Positions 58,702-64,000 of a stretch of DNA of 64,000 nucleotides are shown here, piece after piece. A program made the position numbers and the translations under genes. Each line of letters begins with the position of its first letter. The stretch's first letter is position 1. The stretch covers positions 47,429 to 111,428 of the forward strand of contig JANOQW010000009.1 in the NCBI GenBank assembly GCA_031422335.1, given 5' to 3'. Below the pieces are notes generated by a model. It searched no databases. It saw nothing but the letters and a program-made list of their open reading frames with translations, and was not told where the DNA came from. The stretch comes from Methylotenera_A sp031422335. GTDB lineage: Bacteria > Pseudomonadota > Gammaproteobacteria > Burkholderiales > Methylophilaceae.

Positions 58702-61700
58702 TAGAAGTACAATTGCTTAAAGATGATGAAGCCAACCGCCAGCGTGCGCTAGAACTGGCTTCTTTCATTGTAGAAGCACCTGCTGGTGCTGGTAAAACCG
58801 AGCTACTAACGCAGCGCTATTTAAAGTTGCTGCAATATGTGAATAATCCCGAAGAAATTATTGCCATTACCTTTACTAATAAGGCCGCAGCTGAAATGCG
58901 ACTGCGCATTTTAGATAGCTTAATGGCAGCTACCAACCAAACGCCGCCAACATTGCCGCACAAGCAAATTACTTATGATTTAAGTAGTGAAGCGCTAGAA
59001 AAGAGCGATGCAAATAACTGGCAGCTGATTGAAAACCCATCGCGCTTGCGTATTTTTACTATAGATAGTTTATGCGCGCATTTAGCTAGACAAATGCCGC
59101 TGCTAAGCCGCTTTGGCGCACAACCCAAAGTTGCCGATGACGCCAGCACTTTATATGCACAAGCGGCAGAGCAAACGCTAGCAATGCTAGAACATACTAC
59201 GCATGGCGATACCGTTAAAACTGCATTGCGCTATGTGGAAAATAATGCCGCGCAGCTAACTGGCTTGCTAGTAAGCATGCTGCAAAAGCGCGACCAATGG
59301 CTGAGCCATGCAAATAGTGTAGTGGATAGCACGCAGTTGCAAAATACCTTAAATTACCTTATCGAGCAAACTTTAAGCAATGCCGAAAATGCGCTGCCGC
59401 CTGCATTGCAACAATGTTTGATGCCTGTGGCGCGCTATGCCGCCAGTAATCAGCCAGCCAGCTTAGATATTGAAGCACTGCTAGATTGGCAAAACGTGAT
59501 CACTTCACAGCCTGCAGATTTAGCCCGATGGCGCGCGGTAGCAGATTTAATGTTAACCGCCGCTGGCGAACCGCGCAAAGAAGCTGGCATAAATATCAAG
59601 TTTGGCTTTGCACCCAGCGATGAAGGTCGTGCCCACAAAAAAACTTTAGTGGAAATTGTTGCCGCCATGCAAAATACCTCTGCCCTGCAAGCCATACGCA
59701 GCCTGCCTTACAGAGCAGATGGCGCAGGTGCCGCAAATGATTGGGGCATGATTACCGCATTATCTCAATTACTCAATTTAGCCGTAGCGCAGTTATGGCT
59801 GGTGTTTCAGCAGGCAGGCGAGGTAGATTTTGTGGAAATTGCGCAACGCGCGACTTTAGCTCTAGGTGAAGACGGGGCTTTGGGCGATGAAAGTGAAACG
59901 CCGACCGATTTGGCGTTAAAGTTAGATTATCAAATTCAACACTTATTGGTGGATGAGTTTCAGGACACTAGCCCCAGCCAAATTAAACTGTTAGAACAAC
60001 TGACGCGCGGTTGGCAAATGGGTGATGATAGAACGCTTTTTTGCGTGGGCGATCCCATGCAATCGATTTATCGCTTTCGCAAAGCCAATGTCAGCTTGTT
60101 TATTAACGCTGCAGAAAAAGGTATCGGCGATATCGCGTTGCAACGCTTGCAGTTATATCGCAATAATCGCGCTACGCCGCAAATTGTCGGTTGGATCAAC
60201 CAAACTTTTGCGCCACTTTTTTCTGAATTTGATGACGAAAGCCAAGGCGCGGTGAAATATCGCCCCTCTATCGCTGATGCCAATAAAAGTTCGCAAGATA
60301 GTACTGTTGAAGTACATGCCATGATTAAAAATGACGGCACTGAAGCGGCGAAACAGCACGAGGCCGAAGCGGTCATTTCTATCATTCAACGTGAGCGTGC
60401 TACCAACCCAAGTGCAAAAATCGCGGTACTGGTCAGCGCCAAAAATCATTTAGCACCGCTGGTGACTTCGCTACGCAGATCGCATACTGATATTAAGTTT
60501 CAAGCGCTAGATATTGAAGCACTGGCTGGCCGCCAGATTGTGCAAGATTTATTAAGCCTAACCCATGCGCTGCACCACAAGGCAGACCGCGTGCATTGGT
60601 TGGCCATATTGCGCGCGCCTTGGTGTGGCCTCAACCTGCATGATTTGCACGCACTGGCTGGCGCTAACCACCACACGACCATTTGGCAATTGATGCAAAA
60701 CGATGCGCTAGTGAGCCAATTAAGCAGCGATGGTCAAGCGCGCTTGCAGCATGTGCGCGCTATTTTTGACGAGGCATTTTCCGCCCAAGGCCGCACCAAT
60801 ACTAGCCGCTGGGTGCGCGGCGTGTGGTTGATGCTAAACGGCCCTGCTTGCTTGTGGGAGCAAACCGATGTGATTGATGTACAAGCGTTTTTTAACTGTT
60901 TGGATGCGTTAGATAAACGCAATCAATTCTCGCCCGAGCGCATGTGCGTGGAGATTGAAAAGCTATTTGCTGCGCCAGATGCAGATGGTGAACAGCTACA
61001 AATGATGACCATCCATAAATCGAAAGGCTTAGAATTTGATACGGTAATTTTGTTGGGTTTAGGCACTGCCACTGGCGGCAACAATAGTGAAAAGCCGCTG
61101 CTGTTGTGGGAGGAAGTAGCGACAGACAAAAATACAGAACAGCACACTGAATTGCTGGCTGCACCTTTTATTCCCAAAGGTGCACGTGATAATAACCAAT
61201 ATTCAGACCATGTGAGCGTGTATGATTTTTTGGCCATGCGCGAAAAACTGCGCGATGCCAATGAGGACGCACGCGTGCTGTATGTGGCAGCTACGCGTGC
61301 CGAGCGCAAACTGCATTTAGTGGGCTTTGCAACACAAGGCAAAGATGAAATTAAACCAGCGGCCAACACGCCCTTAGCTTTGCTGTGGCCGGCAGTGAGT
61401 CGTTATTTTGAGGATGCCAAACTAAATGGCATTGAAGCAACTGAAATAACAGAGCAAATTGAAGATGATATTGCCAATTTTACGCCACAATTGGTGCGGC
61501 TAAAGCAGTTGCAAATGCCTGCTGTTTTGCAAAGCAATCAAACTGAAACCCCATTCGTGGTGAGCCATCAATCAATTCAAAGGCAGAACCGCCAACCAAC
61601 ACAAACTGCAGCACCAAACCTTGCCGCGGATGTTGGCTCGCTCGCGCATTTATATATGGAATTAATCGCAAAAAACGGCTTAGAACACTGGCCTGCAAGC

Positions 61701-62123
61701 CGCATAGATACTTGCTCGCAGAGCATGTTGTTTTGGTTGCTGCAACGTGGTCACGCTAAAAACGAAGTCGAAAAACAAGTGTCGCTACTTGTGAACGCCC
61801 TTAAGCGCACAATCGCCAGCCCACAAGGCGCATGGATATTGGCTCCCAGAGCATCGACGCAAACAGAATTAAGCATTAGCACCATCAATCAAGAACAGCG
61901 TATTGATGTCACGTTTGTAGATGGCGATAATTTAACTAAAACCAAGGTACGCTGGATTATTGATTATAAACTCGGTATAGAACTGACTGATACCAATTGT
62001 GAAGCTGCTGCACTTGCTCACAAACCACAGTTGGCGGGCTATGCAGCGTTATTTGCACACGAAAATTTAGCGATTAAAACTGCGGTATTCTTTATAAGTT
62101 TAGGTAAATTAGTTGATATTTAA
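58698..62123 (+). CDS. AddA-like UvrD-family helicase/nuclease
   Basis: A 1141-aa SF1A helicase fused to a nuclease. Motifs are Walker A EAPAGAGKTELL (about 28-39), AITFTNKAAAEMR (Ia), LLVDEFQDTSPSQ (II, about 415), VGDPMQSIYRFRKA (III), MTIHKSKGLEFDTV (V) and VAATRAERKL (VI). The C-terminus carries a RecB-type nuclease core WIIDYKLG (about 1092). With the AddB-like partner it should resect double-strand breaks. Three S-type segments lie inside it at 59680, 61688 and 61816. Confidence 0.92.
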   Translation: MIEVQLLKDDEANRQRALELASFIVEAPAGAGKTELLTQRYLKLLQYVNNPEEIIAITFTNKAAAEMRLRILDSLMAATNQTPPTLPHKQITYDLSSEALEKSDANNWQLIENPSRLRIFTIDSLCAHLARQMPLLSRFGAQPKVADDASTLYAQAAEQTLAMLEHTTHGDTVKTALRYVENNAAQLTGLLVSMLQKRDQWLSHANSVVDSTQLQNTLNYLIEQTLSNAENALPPALQQCLMPVARYAASNQPASLDIEALLDWQNVITSQPADLARWRAVADLMLTAAGEPRKEAGINIKFGFAPSDEGRAHKKTLVEIVAAMQNTSALQAIRSLPYRADGAGAANDWGMITALSQLLNLAVAQLWLVFQQAGEVDFVEIAQRATLALGEDGALGDESETPTDLALKLDYQIQHLLVDEFQDTSPSQIKLLEQLTRGWQMGDDRTLFCVGDPMQSIYRFRKANVSLFINAAEKGIGDIALQRLQLYRNNRATPQIVGWINQTFAPLFSEFDDESQGAVKYRPSIADANKSSQDSTVEVHAMIKNDGTEAAKQHEAEAVISIIQRERATNPSAKIAVLVSAKNHLAPLVTSLRRSHTDIKFQALDIEALAGRQIVQDLLSLTHALHHKADRVHWLAILRAPWCGLNLHDLHALAGANHHTTIWQLMQNDALVSQLSSDGQARLQHVRAIFDEAFSAQGRTNTSRWVRGVWLMLNGPACLWEQTDVIDVQAFFNCLDALDKRNQFSPERMCVEIEKLFAAPDADGEQLQMMTIHKSKGLEFDTVILLGLGTATGGNNSEKPLLLWEEVATDKNTEQHTELLAAPFIPKGARDNNQYSDHVSVYDFLAMREKLRDANEDARVLYVAATRAERKLHLVGFATQGKDEIKPAANTPLALLWPAVSRYFEDAKLNGIEATEITEQIEDDIANFTPQLVRLKQLQMPAVLQSNQTETPFVVSHQSIQRQNRQPTQTAAPNLAADVGSLAHLYMELIAKNGLEHWPASRIDTCSQSMLFWLLQRGHAKNEVEKQVSLLVNALKRTIASPQGAWILAPRASTQTELSISTINQEQRIDVTFVDGDNLTKTKVRWIIDYKLGIELTDTNCEAAALAHKPQLAGYAALFAHENLAIKTAVFFISLGKLVDI
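59680..59718. repeat. S element inside the addA-like gene (first)
   Basis: Arms CTGCCCTGCAAGCC and CCTTACAGAGCAG; the centre ATACGCAGCCTG has diverged. Encodes SALQAIRSLPYRA, again in the ALQ frame. Confidence 0.6.
61688..61726. repeat. S element inside the addA-like gene (second)
   Basis: Arms CTGGCCTGCAAGCC and TGCTCGCAGAGCAT, centre GCATAGATACT. Encodes WPASRIDTCSQSM; opposite orientation to the ALQ-frame copies. Confidence 0.65.
61816..61854. repeat. S element inside the addA-like gene (third)
   Basis: Centre GCATGGATATT and right arm GGCTCCCAGAGCAT are strong; the left arm (CCAGCCCACAAGG) is decayed. Encodes ASPQGAWILAPRAS in a third reading frame. Confidence 0.65.
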
Positions 62124-62141
62124 GCGTTAACACTAATTGTC

Positions 62142-62220
62142 ATTGCGGGCTTTCGCGTGTGAATAATGCGCTTCAGCGCATATATTCTACGGTGAAGACC
62201 TTTACGGTTTGACCCGCAAT
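62142..62220. repeat. Stand-alone H module with 8-bp terminal inverted repeats
   Basis: ATTGCGGG and CCCGCAAT (perfect 8-bp arms) bound a module starting CTTTCGC and ending TTTACGGTTTGA. The inner stem ATGCGC-TTCA-GCGCAT is extended by GAATA/TATTC. Outside the stem it matches copy C (16067-16125) closely. It lies between the convergent addA-like and dedA-type genes. Confidence 0.85.
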
Positions 62221-62238
62221 CTAATCCTGCTTCAAAAA

Positions 62239-62850
62239 CTAGTCTTGCTTAAAGTGATGCCAAACATACCAGCCCACAAATGCCAACCCACCCGCAATAA
62301 TCACGTAATGCGATTGATGAAAATATATACTTAACTGCTCCCAGTTTTCGCCCGCCTTCATGCCAATGTAGCCCAGCGCCCAGCACCAAATAAACGAGCC
62401 AACAAACGTATAAATAATAAAACGTGGCATATTCATGCGTGCCATACCAGCGGGGAAGGCAATAAACGTGCGCACCCCAGGCAATAAACGCGCAATAAAA
62501 ATAATAATTTCGCCACGGTTTTTAAACCAACGATCTGCCATGTCTAAATCTTTTTTACTAATCAATACATATTTGCCGTATTTATCTGCCAACGGCCTAC
62601 CGCCAAACATGCCCAAATAATAGGCGGGAATCGACCCCACCACGCAACCAATTGCACCAGCCATCGCAATGCCAAATAAAGTCATTTCACCTTTACTCAC
62701 CAAAAAACCTGCAAATGGCATAATGATTTCAGACGGCAGTGGAATACAAGCTGATTCAATCGCCATTAGCAGCACAACGCCGCCATAACCCATTGCTGAA
62801 ATAACGCCCATAATCCAAGTAGCTACTGCGGTGATGATGTTTTCTAACAT
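62239..62850 (-). CDS. DedA-family membrane protein
   Basis: A 203-aa inner-membrane protein with the DedA/SNARE-associated pattern: ESACIPLPSEIIMPFAGFLVS (acidic residue and Pro in the re-entrant loop), YYLGMFGGRP, and FIARLLPGVRTFIAFPAGMARM with the essential Arg residues. DedA proteins act as lipid scramblases/flippases (undecaprenyl phosphate or phosphatidylethanolamine recycling). Monocistronic. Confidence 0.93.
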   Translation of the reverse strand: MLENIITAVATWIMGVISAMGYGGVVLLMAIESACIPLPSEIIMPFAGFLVSKGEMTLFGIAMAGAIGCVVGSIPAYYLGMFGGRPLADKYGKYVLISKKDLDMADRWFKNRGEIIIFIARLLPGVRTFIAFPAGMARMNMPRFIIYTFVGSFIWCWALGYIGMKAGENWEQLSIYFHQSHYVIIAGGLAFVGWYVWHHFKQD

Positions 62851-62980
62851 TTAAAATCTCATTTATTTAAATTAGTAATATATAAGCCAAGCTTCACAAT
62901 TTTTTGTGCTGAAGGGCTATTGCGCTGTTAGTTATTTGCATGTATTTTACTGTTAATTAATAAAAATTAAGAAGAAAATT

Positions 62981-64000
62981 ATGAATATTCAATTTAATAA
63001 CTGGCAATTAATTAACCCAAGCACACTCACAAATGCATATGAGAGTGGCTTCAATGAGATGCTTGGCTTTTTAAATAGCTTTGATCTGGTAAATGATACA
63101 TTTTTTAATAATACTATCGAGACTAATACAAGGCTAGCAGGTACCACTTTCGGTGGTATAAGCTACGATTTGCTTGGCAGGAACTTTCTTGATGACGTCC
63201 CCACTTCAACTGTTACATCACTTAGTCTCGCAGATGCTACGCGCAATGCTCTGTTTACTGGAGGTGTAACTTACAATTTCGATACTGATTTTTATTCAGG
63301 TTTTTACAATAAATTATCTTTCAATTCTGCCAGTACAAATTTATTAGTTTTAGGAACGATGAATGTAAATGGTTTTGGTGAGCTATCGAACGCAACTTAT
63401 ACACAGTTCAACATAACTTCTAATGGTTATAGATATAGCCTAACAGGCAATATAATCGTCAACGCAAATGGTGATTTTACAGGCGGTACTGTTTCAAGTT
63501 TCACTTTATATGACAATATGGGTAACAGTTTATCAGCATCTGGATTAGCACTTAGTGCAGTAAGCTTTGACTCAATTGTTTCCAGCTCAGCAACAGATTT
63601 TTCTAATTTATTCAACCTGTTAACGTCATCTACTAGCTTAGCTGGAAATGACACAATTACAGGTGATGCAAACGATAATACAATTTTAGGCTATACAGGT
63701 AATGACACTCTCAACGGCTTAGGTGGTAACGACACATTAGATGGCGGCTTAGGCAACGACATACTAGATGGCGGTACAGGTACTGATATCCTGATTGGTG
63801 GTGATGGCAATGACACTTACATCATCGATGATGCCAGTGGTGGTGTTGATATTGTTACAGAAAGCAATGCATTGGCAGCAGGTGGCATTGACACGGTTAA
63901 ATCAAGCGCACTCAATTACACCTTAACCAATAATGTAGAGAATCTGATTCTCACCAACAATATTGACCTCAATGGTGGCACTGCTGCCCTCAACGGTACC
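62981..64000 (+). CDS. RTX-type secreted protein, N-terminal part (cut by window end)
   Basis: An open frame of 340 codons runs from ATG 62981 (AAGAAG upstream) to the window edge without a stop. There is no Sec signal. The first 225 residues are Ser/Thr/Asn-rich with no recognised domain. From about residue 228 come glycine/aspartate nonapeptides of the RTX type (AGNDTITGDANDN, GNDTLNGLGGNDTLDGG, GNDILDGGTGTDIL), calcium-binding beta-roll repeats. After them comes a VENLILTNNIDLNGG-type repeat. Type I secretion is expected. Codon use is more T-rich at the start than in the neighbours. The full length is unknown. Confidence 0.9.
   Translation, partial: MNIQFNNWQLINPSTLTNAYESGFNEMLGFLNSFDLVNDTFFNNTIETNTRLAGTTFGGISYDLLGRNFLDDVPTSTVTSLSLADATRNALFTGGVTYNFDTDFYSGFYNKLSFNSASTNLLVLGTMNVNGFGELSNATYTQFNITSNGYRYSLTGNIIVNANGDFTGGTVSSFTLYDNMGNSLSASGLALSAVSFDSIVSSSATDFSNLFNLLTSSTSLAGNDTITGDANDNTILGYTGNDTLNGLGGNDTLDGGLGNDILDGGTGTDILIGGDGNDTYIIDDASGGVDIVTESNALAAGGIDTVKSSALNYTLTNNVENLILTNNIDLNGGTAALNGT

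Overview
The window looks like a chromosomal segment of a low-to-medium GC betaproteobacterium, most likely Methylophilaceae (Methylotenera-like) or a close relative in Nitrosomonadales. This is an inference from gene content: an rpsF-priB-rpsR-rplI-dnaB-radA block, squalene genes hpnC-hpnD-hpnE, EarP with an Arg32-type EF-P, a YhdP-nitrilase-TldD run, GlnE and an AddAB-like pair. No rRNA, CRISPR array, insertion sequence or phage gene is visible. Most of the window is core chromosome with a few accessory patches.

Layout. 1-3.9 kb: the end of an agmatine operon (TorF-like porin, aguA, partial aguB) divergent from a LysR regulator, then two tandem cupins. 3.9-8.8 kb: tRNA-Ser, peptide deformylase and an MTA/MTI phosphorylase, divergent from hpnC-hpnD-hpnE. 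8.9-14.5 kb: radA, a secreted unknown, dnaB and the ribosomal S6 operon, with a recognisable S6:S18-type leader hairpin and a good sigma-70 promoter. 14.7-18.3 kb: a membrane-anchored BLUF protein, a DUF2721 protein and uvrB. 18.4-24.2 kb: a protease-TPR protein, an aminotransferase, a lipoprotein, AsmA, tRNA-Asn, a VIT1-type transporter and an unknown membrane protein. 24.2-26.7 kb: an accessory patch with a toxin-antitoxin pair, DUF5710, GIY-YIG-like and VF530 proteins, and a rhodanese. 26.8-30.9 kb: dhaL and dhaK, a CHASE4-HAMP-PAS-GGDEF protein and a small zinc-ribbon protein. 31-39.5 kb: ycaO, glnE, acs, prfC. 39.5-44 kb: two glycosyltransferases, an unknown protein and a YheS-type ABC-F ATPase. 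44.2-50.7 kb: yhdP, nitrilase, tldD. 50.7-52.9 kb: efp, earP and a GlpM/DUF3147 protein. 52.9-55.9 kb: a putative four-gene metal-handling operon, greB and an unknown. 56-62.1 kb: AddB-like and AddA-like repair proteins. 62.1-64 kb: a DedA protein and the start of an RTX protein cut by the window end.

The most striking feature belongs to no single locus. A family of 39-bp palindromic elements (called S here: 14-nt inverted arms around an asymmetric 11-nt centre related to GCATGGATATT) occurs about 18 times, between genes and also inside glnE, the ABC-F gene, earP, addB and addA. Every genic copy leaves the frame open. Five genic copies in one orientation share one reading frame and encode related peptides ([DNST]AL[QG]x...), as Rickettsia palindromic elements do. 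A second module of about 60 nt (H) lies inside three of the intergenic S elements and stands alone once at 62142-62220. Two H copies differ by compensatory changes on both sides of their central stem, so the fold appears conserved rather than the sequence. I do not recognise either family as described; a genome-wide count and a homologue alignment would settle this.
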